Origin: a virus
Direction: 5' to 3' (one strand)
Length of the DNA stretch: 64,000 nucleotides
Virus record (IMG/VR): IMGVR_UViG_3300047548_000297
Coordinates: 1 to 64,000 of that record
The translations under genes and the position numbers were made by a program. Of this stretch, positions 52,911 to 60,972 are shown piece after piece. The notes beneath the pieces are model-generated. The model worked only from the letters and a program-made list of their open reading frames with translations, was not told the origin of the DNA and ran no database searches. How positions within the stretch are numbered: position 1 is the first letter of the stretch; every line of letters begins with the position of its first letter.

Positions 52911-54536
52911 TTAAAAGAAGTTTAGCGGCTGATTGCCAGAGAGAATAGAATTGGCTTTGTCTAGAACAGAACTGGCAGTTACTGCTTGGTTTTTACCAGT
53001 ACGTAGCAGCGATGCAGTCATGGCTAGACGAGCTTCGATTGGTGCGGATTTTACAGTATTTACAGTATTTTCTTCCTCAGTTTCAGCAACTTCGGCAGTA
53101 ACTACTTCTCGTGTCATATCTAGCATATCTGCAGTGTCTTTTCTAGCCTCAGCTGTCATCTTAGAAAGCTTAGCTGATAGTTCAACTAGGTTCTTAGAAA
53201 ATTGAACACCGTACTTGTCAAATAGCGAGGCCGCAATCTTCTTAGGATTACGCACACCTTGCATAGAAAGTTCAGCTTCAAACGCTGCACGCAGAGGATT
53301 TTCGTAACCCTTGAAAGCACCACGGCTTAGACCAACTGCTGCAATAGCGAAGCAATCTTCCATTGAAGCCTTTACTTGCTTCTCCTTTTCCAGGAAGTCC
53401 TTGCGAACTGAGGCAATAGAAGCAGTAATCTCCTGCTTAGTTACTACTGGAACTCGAACTGGTTTAAATCCAAGATCAGCTAGACCAGCACGTAGGCCCT
53501 TGGCAGAAACATGATGCATAGCTGCCTTACTGAAAGTAGGCGTAGCCATAATATCAGCATTAGAACCAGCGTCAGCAGCACGTAGCGAGAATACTGAAAC
53601 ATGGCCTTTGGAAGCTACCAGACGATTACTAACTAGACTAAACGTAAGATCCTTGGAAGTATCGTCTACGCCAAGAGCGTCTGCTAGAATACTGCCACGA
53701 TCGTCCTTTACGCCCTCTAGATCATCATGCTTAGTAATAGGCGCAAGACCCTTTTTACCAGCTTCTAGTTCCATACCAGTATCAGGAGCAGCTACTAGTT
53801 CTTCAGCAACACCGCCATCAGAAACCATTTCGTCAGCTTCGGCTGAAATTGGCTCAGGTAGAGGTTCCGCAGAAACATCATCTTCTTCTGATAGCGTTGC
53901 ATCTAGAGGAATTTCGTCTTCTGACATTTCAGCTTGTACTTGAGTATCAACTAGCTCAAGAGGCATTTCGTCAGTAGCAGCCTCCACAGGAGGAGCTTCA
54001 ACTGCTGGTAGTTCTTCTTCGGCCGTAGGAAGCATTTGGTCCATTGAGTCTTCCGTAGCGGTAATTTCGGCTTCAGGCATTTCTTCCTGAGCAGTGATTT
54101 CAGCCTCAGGAGTCTCGCCCCCAAATTCATCAGTACTAGCATGAATTTGCAGATGTTCACCACATGAACTGCAGTGAATGCTATTGTTGCACGCAGTAAT
54201 TACGTTAGCAGTAATAGCATGAGTGGTTCCACAGTTATGACAGGCAACTCCAGCCAGGAGGGTGGAAGCATTGATCGTAACTGGCTCTTCAGTAGAAGCT
54301 ACCAAAGAATGTGATCCACAGTTGATACAAAAAGGACTGCCCTGAGTGGATGCAGTAATGTGAGTATCACATGACGCACACACGTAGGCAGTCATTGCAC
54401 CAGTAGTTTCAGCAACGATTTCTTCGGTAGCATTCTCTGAGTCTAGTATTGCAGGATCGGCTGTAGCATAGATAAAAACTCCTTTTGGGGAGGTCTTCTT
54501 AATAGCAGCAGCCGAGAGTTTTACATTTTTCGACAT
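52911..54536 (-). CDS. Putative prohead scaffold/core protein with zinc ribbons
   Basis: A 541-residue protein, first gene of the virion operon. Two zinc ribbons stand near the start (Cys53/56 with Cys70/73; Cys99/102 with Cys122/125). A very acidic region (residues about 140-250) and a helical C-terminus (about 340-541) follow, the latter a common scaffold feature. Short motifs of the type (I/V)-x-A-S/T recur (HITAST, TINAST, QIHAST, EITATE), which could be cleavage sites of a prohead protease not seen in this window. The scaffold role is inferred from composition and its place before the capsid gene. Confidence 0.5.
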   Translation of the reverse strand: MSKNVKLSAAAIKKTSPKGVFIYATADPAILDSENATEEIVAETTGAMTAYVCASCDTHITASTQGSPFCINCGSHSLVASTEEPVTINASTLLAGVACHNCGTTHAITANVITACNNSIHCSSCGEHLQIHASTDEFGGETPEAEITAQEEMPEAEITATEDSMDQMLPTAEEELPAVEAPPVEAATDEMPLELVDTQVQAEMSEDEIPLDATLSEEDDVSAEPLPEPISAEADEMVSDGGVAEELVAAPDTGMELEAGKKGLAPITKHDDLEGVKDDRGSILADALGVDDTSKDLTFSLVSNRLVASKGHVSVFSLRAADAGSNADIMATPTFSKAAMHHVSAKGLRAGLADLGFKPVRVPVVTKQEITASIASVRKDFLEKEKQVKASMEDCFAIAAVGLSRGAFKGYENPLRAAFEAELSMQGVRNPKKIAASLFDKYGVQFSKNLVELSAKLSKMTAEARKDTADMLDMTREVVTAEVAETEEENTVNTVKSAPIEARLAMTASLLRTGKNQAVTASSVLDKANSILSGNQPLNFF

Positions 54537-54571
54537 GTCTTATAAACTCCGGGTTAAAGAAGAGGATGCGG

Positions 54572-54590
54572 GACGGGCGCATTCCCCGTC
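54572..54590 (-). other. 5'-UTR hairpin before scaffold gene
   Basis: GACGGG-cgcattc-CCCGTC, a six-pair GC-rich stem in the leader of the - strand virion operon, 36 bases upstream of its first ATG. Similar leader hairpins follow the three candidate promoters, suggesting a general mRNA 5'-end feature. Confidence 0.45.
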
Positions 54591-54626
54591 TTGCCTAACG
54601 AAATTGTGTAAAACGGAGCACTTACT

Positions 54627-54640
54627 AGCACTGTTAATGG
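54627..54640 (+). promoter_or_regulatory. Candidate phage promoter motif, copy 3
   Basis: AGCACTGTTAATGG differs by a few bases from the copies at 3158 and 10926. A hairpin follows at 54649-54667 (CCGGTCAG/CTGATCGG), then a T run, a GGAAAA ribosome site and ATG 54696. It lies in the 159-base divergent gap that must also hold the promoter of the - strand virion operon. Confidence 0.4.
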
Positions 54641-54695
54641 TATGTAAGCCGGTCAGCAACTGATCGGTAATTAATGGTTTTTTACAGGAAAAACG

Positions 54696-56198
54696 ATGAC
54701 AAACACACTAGATCGCAGTTGGTATGTATTCGCGTACTATGACATGTCTAATACAGCCGTATTTGTTGGAATGGAACAAGAAGTTTCCGGTGAAGATGCT
54801 GTAACGAAGTTCTCTAGTTGCACCAAACTAGATAGCTCCAAGGGGTACCGCTTTTCTGATACAGAACTATCTCGTGTAGTTGGTGCTAAAGTTCTAGGCT
54901 ATGGAATGAGTCGAGACGAAGCGGATATGGCAGTAAAGGTAGCACGTAATATGCTATCTGATTGCATGCCAAAGAACATTAGCGAAAATCTTCTGAAGGT
55001 ACGTTTCGTAAAAGAGATTGGTGTAGAAGTTTCTACGGGTGCTCTAGAAGATAATTCTTCGCTAGCAGACTCAGAACTAACTGAGGATAGCGTAGATGAA
55101 GACTCTGTAGAAGAAACGGTAGCGCCGAAACTGTCTCCAGAACAAGAAGATATTAGGCTTCGACTAGAACATACAAAGAGTTTGTTGCTATATACTATTG
55201 CCAAAAAACAAGGCAATAATAAACTAGCAGAATACTACCTAAATGCAGCCAAGGAACTGAAACAGCATGTACTGGATATCGGTCGAACGCCTGAAGATGC
55301 GCTTTCTGGTCCTACGGTTCTTGAAAAGCGTAGCGTAGAAGAACTTAGTAAGTCTCTAGCTAAAGTTAACGAGTTTCAAAAACAGAATAAATTCGAGAGC
55401 AGTCTAGATACTATTCCTAACGAAAATATAATTGATACTAGTGAGCTTAGTATTGAAGAAGATGATGAATACGAGCCCGCAGTAAAGAAGTCTGCTCCTA
55501 AACCGAAGCCTAGTACTATGCCAAATGAGGTAAAGGGCGTTAAGCTATCGGATGAAGAGTTTAATGAAGTAGTAGAAGACTTTACTCGGCATCTAGCCAA
55601 AAAGAATCAAGACGAAATCGATCGTCTTAATGGAGTAAAAAAGCCACATCCACTAGATAATATTGAATTTGATGAGGCACCACCCAAGACTAGCAAGAAA
55701 GCAGTGCCTAAGTCTTTTGAAGTTGTTAGCGAAGAATCAGTTCAAGATTCAGATCTAACTGAGCTAGACGAGCAGCTACGCCTTACACATTTCAAAATGA
55801 TTCTGCTTCAGGTCAAGGCCCGTAGAATGGGTAGGGACGATCTAGTAGATAAGTATGCGAATAAGTCTGAAGCTTTGCGAAAGCAGATTCTGGCACTAGG
55901 CGTATCAGAAGTTCAAGATATGGCAGATATTGCAGTAGTTGGACGAATGAAGAATTCTGAACTAAAGGTGGCAATTGAAGAGGTTAAAAAGGCTGAAGAG
56001 GAACGTTCTGCTAAAAGCTCCAAGTCAGAGGAAGAAACCGTACAGGAACAGATTGAAGACTTAAAGATTGCAAATAATATTGACCAAGAAATTATCAATC
56101 ACCAAAAACGTACAGGTACTGGAACAGCCAAGGAACGTAACCTACTGCGCAAGAAAATCGCGGAACGTAAAGAACGTATCGAAGCTCTTAGTAATTAA
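54696..56198 (+). CDS. Coiled-coil protein with internal duplication
   Basis: A 500-residue, acidic, helix-rich protein that I do not recognise. Two segments of about 45 residues resemble each other: RLRLEHTKSLLLYTIAKKQG near residue 155 and QLRLTHFKMILLQVKARRMG near 365, each followed by an (A)EYY/DKY...LRKQIL helix. Between them are linkers rich in Pro, Lys and Asp/Glu, and the end is a lysine-rich coil. The N-terminal 100 residues form a separate domain. It stands alone between a candidate promoter and a terminator. It could be structural or a scaffold for phage-host contacts. Confidence 0.5.
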   Translation: MTNTLDRSWYVFAYYDMSNTAVFVGMEQEVSGEDAVTKFSSCTKLDSSKGYRFSDTELSRVVGAKVLGYGMSRDEADMAVKVARNMLSDCMPKNISENLLKVRFVKEIGVEVSTGALEDNSSLADSELTEDSVDEDSVEETVAPKLSPEQEDIRLRLEHTKSLLLYTIAKKQGNNKLAEYYLNAAKELKQHVLDIGRTPEDALSGPTVLEKRSVEELSKSLAKVNEFQKQNKFESSLDTIPNENIIDTSELSIEEDDEYEPAVKKSAPKPKPSTMPNEVKGVKLSDEEFNEVVEDFTRHLAKKNQDEIDRLNGVKKPHPLDNIEFDEAPPKTSKKAVPKSFEVVSEESVQDSDLTELDEQLRLTHFKMILLQVKARRMGRDDLVDKYANKSEALRKQILALGVSEVQDMADIAVVGRMKNSELKVAIEEVKKAEEERSAKSSKSEEETVQEQIEDLKIANNIDQEIINHQKRTGTGTAKERNLLRKKIAERKERIEALSN

Positions 56199-56356
56199 TT
56201 GAGCTTGATAAGAGTTTAATGCAGAAAAATCTTTAATACTAATTCAATATACTACTGCTCTAAGCCCATAGGCACACCATGAGCAACGCTAGTTGAGAGT
56301 GAAGTACTGAGTAAATAAAGTGTAAGACTCTTTTTGATCTTTATTAGTACAACAAT

Positions 56357-56390
56357 AAAACCCCGAAGCTATTAGGCTATCGGGGTTTTA
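56357..56390. terminator. Bidirectional terminator
   Basis: AAAACCCCGAAGC ... GCTATCGGGGTTTT: stem CCCCGA/TCGGGG extended by AGC/GCT, with A and T runs on either side, between converging genes. The 158 bases before it (56199-56356) contain no open frame and nothing else recognisable. Confidence 0.85.
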
Positions 56391-56394
56391 GTGT

Positions 56395-57012
56395 TTATTT
56401 TTGCTCTTTTTCTTCGTACAAGTTTGACCATTTAAGGTTATTTAAGTCAGAGTCTTTATGCTTAATTCTACCTTTAGGCCAGGAGCCCGTCTGCAGTAAC
56501 CATATTACGCGGTTTAACCTATAAACTTCTCCATCTATTTTTATTATATGTTGCCCTGAGCTGTGCTTAAAACCACCAGGGCTACCCTTTGGTACCATGG
56601 GATTTATATCGAGTTTCCAAGATATAGCACCTGTCTCTGGAGAGTAGTTCAGATATTTATACGCTGTTTTAAAGTCTAGCTTTTCTTGCTTAGAGTCGTC
56701 TATTAAACCTTCTGCGTATACTAGGAAACTAGAAGTAAGCCTTTCTATTTTTTTGCTAGAGCTGTCTAATTCCCTTGACGTAGTTGGATTAACTAAGTCG
56801 TGTTCAGTAGGAAATAATTTTACCTTGGTGCTATTAGCTAGAAGTCTTAGGTTAGTGAAAAAGGCTAAGTTTAGCTCAGAGTAGTTTTTTAATACAACGT
56901 TTACAGTTTTGTCCCTGGCTACTGTAGCACACTCTATAGTGGTGTCCTCCATGTTAGGTTTTAGACCAAGCGCTACGCAAACGTCTACTAACGAGTGTAG
57001 TTTAGTATTCAT
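56395..57012 (-). CDS. HNH/AP2-like protein with degenerate catalytic residues
   Basis: A 205-residue protein. Residues about 115-200 follow the pattern of phage HNH homing endonucleases: LNYSPETGAISWKLD, IIKIDGEVYRLNRVIWLLQT, GSWPKGRIKHKDSDLNN and LKWSNLYE. The His of the usual HR pair is Asn (RLNRVIW) and the DH pair is KH, so DNA cutting is doubtful. The first 110 residues are not recognised. It overlaps the endolysin stop by four bases (ATGA). It may be a decayed homing gene or a DNA-binding protein recruited to the lysis unit. Confidence 0.6.
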   Translation of the reverse strand: MNTKLHSLVDVCVALGLKPNMEDTTIECATVARDKTVNVVLKNYSELNLAFFTNLRLLANSTKVKLFPTEHDLVNPTTSRELDSSSKKIERLTSSFLVYAEGLIDDSKQEKLDFKTAYKYLNYSPETGAISWKLDINPMVPKGSPGGFKHSSGQHIIKIDGEVYRLNRVIWLLQTGSWPKGRIKHKDSDLNNLKWSNLYEEKEQK

Positions 57013-57722
57013 GTTAATATAATGTCTAGGATACTGGATTCTGGCTGTAACTCAAATGAGTTAAACGACAACTCATGTGTGGTGCTCGATAATTCTACGG
57101 GCTGCCAATAAGAAGTGGATTCAGCCTCCTGTTTAGACAATGCCTCCTCCTCTGCTATGAATTTGCTATAGGCTTTAGACATTTTTATATCATAGTTATT
57201 TAGTCTGTAGGACGCACCGTTATAGATACGAGCAAAATCTGCCCACCTAAGATCGCGCAGTTCGTCAGATAGACCACGATCTAAGACAAATTCAGTAAAG
57301 CACTGTAGATGTGTATTAGCATCGGAGTACTGAGCCTGAACAAACTCTTCTAAGCTAGCAAATCCGCATATGGCGTAGTTGCTACCCATTATTTGAAATG
57401 TGCCCCAGGACGCTGACATTAATGCAGCGTTTCTGTCTAAACTTATAGCTAGCTGTAGCCTTGCCCATTCTGCGTCACGAGTTTTACCATAAAACTGCCT
57501 TGTCCATTTAGGGTAGCAAATGCTAGGATGGGAAGCAGCGAATTTACCTTTAGTTAATTTATAAAATATATGACCTTCAAACAGGGTCTTTGGTCGGCCT
57601 AGAAGATCAAAGCCAGATCCAGAGCTTTCTACTTCTGCAACCGCTCTAATAGCAGCAACGTTACATCCAATTTTACTAGCATCGTCAAGGAAGTCGTCTC
57701 TTGTTAAAACACGAGTATTCAT
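57009..57722 (-). CDS. Endolysin, N-acetylmuramidase family
   Basis: The protein has 237 residues from ATG 57722, with AGAAAGGTG ahead; the frame stays open upstream but only into the divergent promoter region. It matches the DUF3380-type muramidases: VAEVESSGSGFD with probable catalytic Glu32, LGRPKTLFEGHIFYKLT, MSASWGTFQIMGSNYAICGF, and FARIYNGASYRLNNYDIKM. There is no peptidoglycan-binding domain, transmembrane segment or signal peptide, so it needs a holin, which was not found here. The last 45 residues have no known role. Confidence 0.88.
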   Translation of the reverse strand: MNTRVLTRDDFLDDASKIGCNVAAIRAVAEVESSGSGFDLLGRPKTLFEGHIFYKLTKGKFAASHPSICYPKWTRQFYGKTRDAEWARLQLAISLDRNAALMSASWGTFQIMGSNYAICGFASLEEFVQAQYSDANTHLQCFTEFVLDRGLSDELRDLRWADFARIYNGASYRLNNYDIKMSKAYSKFIAEEEALSKQEAESTSYWQPVELSSTTHELSFNSFELQPESSILDIILT

Positions 57723-57812
57723 AGTACACCTTTCTAGGTAAAGTACAGTGAATAAAATTGCGTACTCTGTCGATGAAACGTTTTTATTAAACCAACTCTC
57801 AAGGAAATAAAC
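57723..57812. promoter_or_regulatory. Divergent promoter region
   Basis: These 90 bases separate the - strand endolysin from the + strand fibre genes and must carry start signals for both. It is AT-rich (GTTTTTATTAAACC), but no clear -35/-10 pair and no copy of the ACTGTTAA motif was found, so these late genes may use another promoter class. Confidence 0.4.
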
Positions 57813-58604
57813 ATGTCTGACGTTCTTCAACCAAAAGTTATCGTTGATCTAAGCGCTACAGTAAATGGCACTCAAGTAGTCGTTACTAATACCAAGGGCA
57901 CTGGTTTTGTAGTTCCTGCTGCTACGGATACGACGGCAGGTGCTATGACTAGCGCTCAGTCAACAAAACTAACCGGCATTGCTACGGGCGCTACCGCAAA
58001 CTCTACTGATGCTCAACTACGTGATCGTACTACACATACTGGAGCCCAAGCTATCAGTACTGTAACTGGTCTACAGACTGCTCTTGATGCTAAGTCAGAT
58101 ACAACTCACGTTCATGGTGTAGTAACCACAACAGTAAATGGTTTTGCTTCGGCAGTAGATAAAGTAAAACTAGATGGTATTGCTTCTGGTGCCACTGCAA
58201 ACTCTACTGATGCTCAGTTGAGGGATCGTACTACTCATACTGGGGCTCAAGCTATCAGTACTGTAACTGGTTTACAGACTGCTCTTGATGCTAAAGCAGC
58301 GCTAACTCAAACACTAGTTATTGGTTCAGATAACTGGCTAAAGATTTTTGCAAAGGATTATGAACTTCTACTTAGTGGCACTATTACTCGTGATGCTAAT
58401 AACGTGGTTACTACGTCTGGCGTAGTATGGCCGGATGGAGTTACTGGAACGTTTACCGCTACTACGATTAATGCTACGTTCAAGTGTGTTGATGCGTATA
58501 CTATTACTTATGTAGGCGGTACTACAAAGACTGTCACTCAACCTGCGGTTACTAGAAATGCTAGCGGATACGTAGTTACATATCCAGTAGCTACAGTAGC
58601 CTAA
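57813..58604 (+). CDS. Short fibre-like protein with tandem repeats
   Basis: A 263-residue protein with an AAGGAAATAAAC ribosome site. After a short N-terminus, two near-identical 44-residue units (GATANSTDAQLRDRTTHTGA, then QAISTVTGLQTALDAK) follow, a repeat type common in phage tail fibre shafts. The C-terminal 85 residues (WPDGVTGTFTATTINATFKC onward) are shared with the - strand gene at 45733-46536. It probably forms a short tail fibre or collar for the fibre gene that starts 18 bases later. Confidence 0.7.
   Translation: MSDVLQPKVIVDLSATVNGTQVVVTNTKGTGFVVPAATDTTAGAMTSAQSTKLTGIATGATANSTDAQLRDRTTHTGAQAISTVTGLQTALDAKSDTTHVHGVVTTTVNGFASAVDKVKLDGIASGATANSTDAQLRDRTTHTGAQAISTVTGLQTALDAKAALTQTLVIGSDNWLKIFAKDYELLLSGTITRDANNVVTTSGVVWPDGVTGTFTATTINATFKCVDAYTITYVGGTTKTVTQPAVTRNASGYVVTYPVATVA
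57964..58295 (+). repeat. Two tandem coding repeats in the short fibre
   Basis: Units at about 57964-58094 and 58162-58295 share most bases in stretches such as GCAAACTCTACTGATGCTCA and GGTCTACAGACTGCTCTTGA (second copy GGTTTACAGACTGCTCTTGA). They are recent enough to recombine. Confidence 0.85.
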
Positions 58605-58621
58605 TTTAGGAGTTTTATTAT

Positions 58622-60820
58622 ATGTTTTTCATACTTACTGCTGCGGGGCAGGTGCTAGTAGATGCCTCCCCTGGAGTTCCTATAGTTTGCACTTCATATA
58701 AACTAGCTAGTTCTACGCCGTATACGCCAGTACCTTCGCAAGGTAGCATGGTAGGAGCTAGTCTATTCACTGGAATTCCCGCTGCACCTAGCATGCAGTC
58801 TAACGGTTCGGTCAGGTACACTATAACTCTAGATCCGAATGTAGGGGATTTTGTATTTAATGAAATAGGCCTATACGTTGGAACTACGTTGTTTGCTGTA
58901 GCTTCTAACAGCAGCGCTATAACTAAACTACGCACTACAGGTCTTGTAGTCGGTAACAGCATGGTTCTGGAATGCTATGTAAGTCCAGTGAGCGGAGGGA
59001 ACTCCTTCCTGGACGTAGCTAATTCTAGTACTGAGTACAACATTGCTCAGCTTGGACTAGTAGATAATCTTCCTGCTGCTATAGCTAATGATATAAATAT
59101 TTATCAGGTTGGTATTGCTGGAGCTTCCGGTAAGTCTACCCTAGCTTTCAGCATATTAGATAAATGGGACTTTGCTGACTACAGTGAAGTTGGCACCTAT
59201 ACAGTTGATTCTGGAGGTGCCAACTACGTTCAGTTTACAACTAAGAAACAGCGTCCTGAATTCGATGGGCATCTAATACTTCAGGTTCTTACTGGTGCTA
59301 ATACAGGACAAGTTAGAACTATTGCTAGTTATGTAGATGCTCAGAATAGGTATGTTCTTTTAAATGCTTTCTCTGCTATAGTTGAAGCCGGTGCTACCGT
59401 ACAAGTTCTTGCGTATAACAAGATAAGCGGAATTGCTATATTTGGTAGCGGTGAACCGAATAGTTTAACAGATACGCGCTTTGGTAGGTATATCGATAAC
59501 AGTATCACACCTAACGTAGAATACGTATACAGTGTGTCATCTGGAACCTGGAGTAGGATAGGTATCAAGGCTGTAGCTTCAGGAATAAAGCGTCCCAAAA
59601 TAGCGCTTGTTGGTGATGTTGGAGCTACAGGATATAAGTCCAGACCAACTGCTAATACAAGTAATGTAAACCAAGATAACGTATTCACTTGGTTTAATGG
59701 ACTAGCCAGTAACGTGTTTGATGTTACTGGGGTGTTTGGGAGCAACACAGCTACGGCCGCAGAGGTTGATTCTACGTATCTAACGCTCGCACTATCTAGT
59801 GATTGTGATTATGTCGATATCAGTGTAGGTGCTGAGGATATATACACAGTAGGATCTACGGCTAGTGCAGTTAGAGGACACATAGAAAGCATAGTTAATA
59901 AAGTTATAGATGCTGGCAAGATTCCTATTTGGAGTACGGTACCAGCAAGAGCTTTTGTTACTGAGTCTAAACTAGCAGAGCACCTGAAGCTAAACTATGC
60001 GCTACGTGAATTAGCTAAGGATAAAACCCCTAGCCTGTTCTGGGATGCATTCGCAGCTAGCGTTGATTACAGAGATGCACAGTGCGCAGCTTTTACTGAT
60101 TTTACTACAGACGGTACAAAGCTAAACAACATAGGTGCATACTACCTAGCTAAGTCAAAGTACAAGTCTGTGGTAAAGGGCATTCCGTATGCTGCTCCCT
60201 ACGCTAGTTCAATGGAAACTACGGCACGAGTTGGTAATAATAATGTGCTTGTAAATCCGGGATTTACAGGAACAGCCGGAACTCTTGGAGCAAACGTTGT
60301 TGGTTCCGTTCCTACCGGATGGAAAGTTCAGTGGGCAACACGAACTGGAACTGCTATTGCTAGGTCTACTATAGTAGACGTTCTTAACCCTGATACTGGT
60401 TTATATAACGCTATTGGAGTTCAGCTTTCTGTAGAAAGTGGAGCTACGGCTCTTGATGACACACTAGAACTAGTTCAAGACACGGGTATAAACTCAAATC
60501 TGTCTGGTGGATTATTTGTACACGCTGAAGCTAATATAGATATAAATTCTACTATAGGTATAAAACAAGTATCAGTAGTTTCATCGATAAACGGTAATGC
60601 TTCTTCATGGGGCTCTTATCTTAACGGTGTAACTCAGTATACTGGTGCGATTAGTGTACGAGCTGGAACACTACCTACTCAGAGCAGTGGTAGTGGAGCA
60701 GCTACATCCGCCAGCTTATCAGTAAGGGTAGCAAGCAGTGGAGTTAGCGAGTTTTCTATTGTAGTTAGCGCACCTGTACTAAGTCAAGATTCAACTTACC
60801 CATACTCGTCAAATGCGTAA
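58622..60820 (+). CDS. Tail fibre 3 with inactive SGNH-hydrolase-like domain
   Basis: A 732-residue fibre. Residues 1-270 are the attachment domain shared with the two giant fibres (MFFILTAAGQVLVDASPG). A YSVSSGTWSRIG linker follows. Residues about 322-520 have the SGNH/GDSL hydrolase layout: KIALVGDVGATGY (block I, usual Ser replaced), DISVGAEDIYT (block III, usual Asn replaced by Glu), and TDGTKLNNIGAYY (block V, Asp kept, His replaced by Lys). The catalytic residues are thus lost and it should bind rather than cut. The C-terminal 200 residues form a jelly-roll-like carbohydrate-binding part (VLVNPGFTGTAG ... TGWKVQWATRTG). No S74 domain. Confidence 0.72.
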   Translation: MFFILTAAGQVLVDASPGVPIVCTSYKLASSTPYTPVPSQGSMVGASLFTGIPAAPSMQSNGSVRYTITLDPNVGDFVFNEIGLYVGTTLFAVASNSSAITKLRTTGLVVGNSMVLECYVSPVSGGNSFLDVANSSTEYNIAQLGLVDNLPAAIANDINIYQVGIAGASGKSTLAFSILDKWDFADYSEVGTYTVDSGGANYVQFTTKKQRPEFDGHLILQVLTGANTGQVRTIASYVDAQNRYVLLNAFSAIVEAGATVQVLAYNKISGIAIFGSGEPNSLTDTRFGRYIDNSITPNVEYVYSVSSGTWSRIGIKAVASGIKRPKIALVGDVGATGYKSRPTANTSNVNQDNVFTWFNGLASNVFDVTGVFGSNTATAAEVDSTYLTLALSSDCDYVDISVGAEDIYTVGSTASAVRGHIESIVNKVIDAGKIPIWSTVPARAFVTESKLAEHLKLNYALRELAKDKTPSLFWDAFAASVDYRDAQCAAFTDFTTDGTKLNNIGAYYLAKSKYKSVVKGIPYAAPYASSMETTARVGNNNVLVNPGFTGTAGTLGANVVGSVPTGWKVQWATRTGTAIARSTIVDVLNPDTGLYNAIGVQLSVESGATALDDTLELVQDTGINSNLSGGLFVHAEANIDINSTIGIKQVSVVSSINGNASSWGSYLNGVTQYTGAISVRAGTLPTQSSGSGAATSASLSVRVASSGVSEFSIVVSAPVLSQDSTYPYSSNA

Positions 60821-60827
60821 ATAAAAG

Positions 60828-60865
60828 AGCCCGGTTGAACTTAAAGTTCAACCGGGCTTCTTTTT
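60828..60865. terminator. Terminator with the same stem as at 23.04 kb
   Basis: AGCCCGGTTGAACTT ... AAGTTCAACCGGGCT then TCTTTTT: the same 14-base arms as the terminator at 23041-23082. It follows the + strand fibre and faces the - strand helicase. The following 107 bases hold nothing recognisable. Confidence 0.88.
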
Positions 60866-60972
60866 ACTTCGTTCTTGGCACTACGCTGATATCATATAGG
60901 ACGTTTACCACCTGCATGTTTCTATACTAGTTAGTCCACATAATTACAGTCCGCTAACTATAGATTTTCCTC

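Noticed and set aside
56199-56356. Possible tRNA or small RNA in the gap before the terminator
   Set aside because: No cloverleaf arms or GGTTC-type T loop could be found; the stretch is AT-rich without strong structure.
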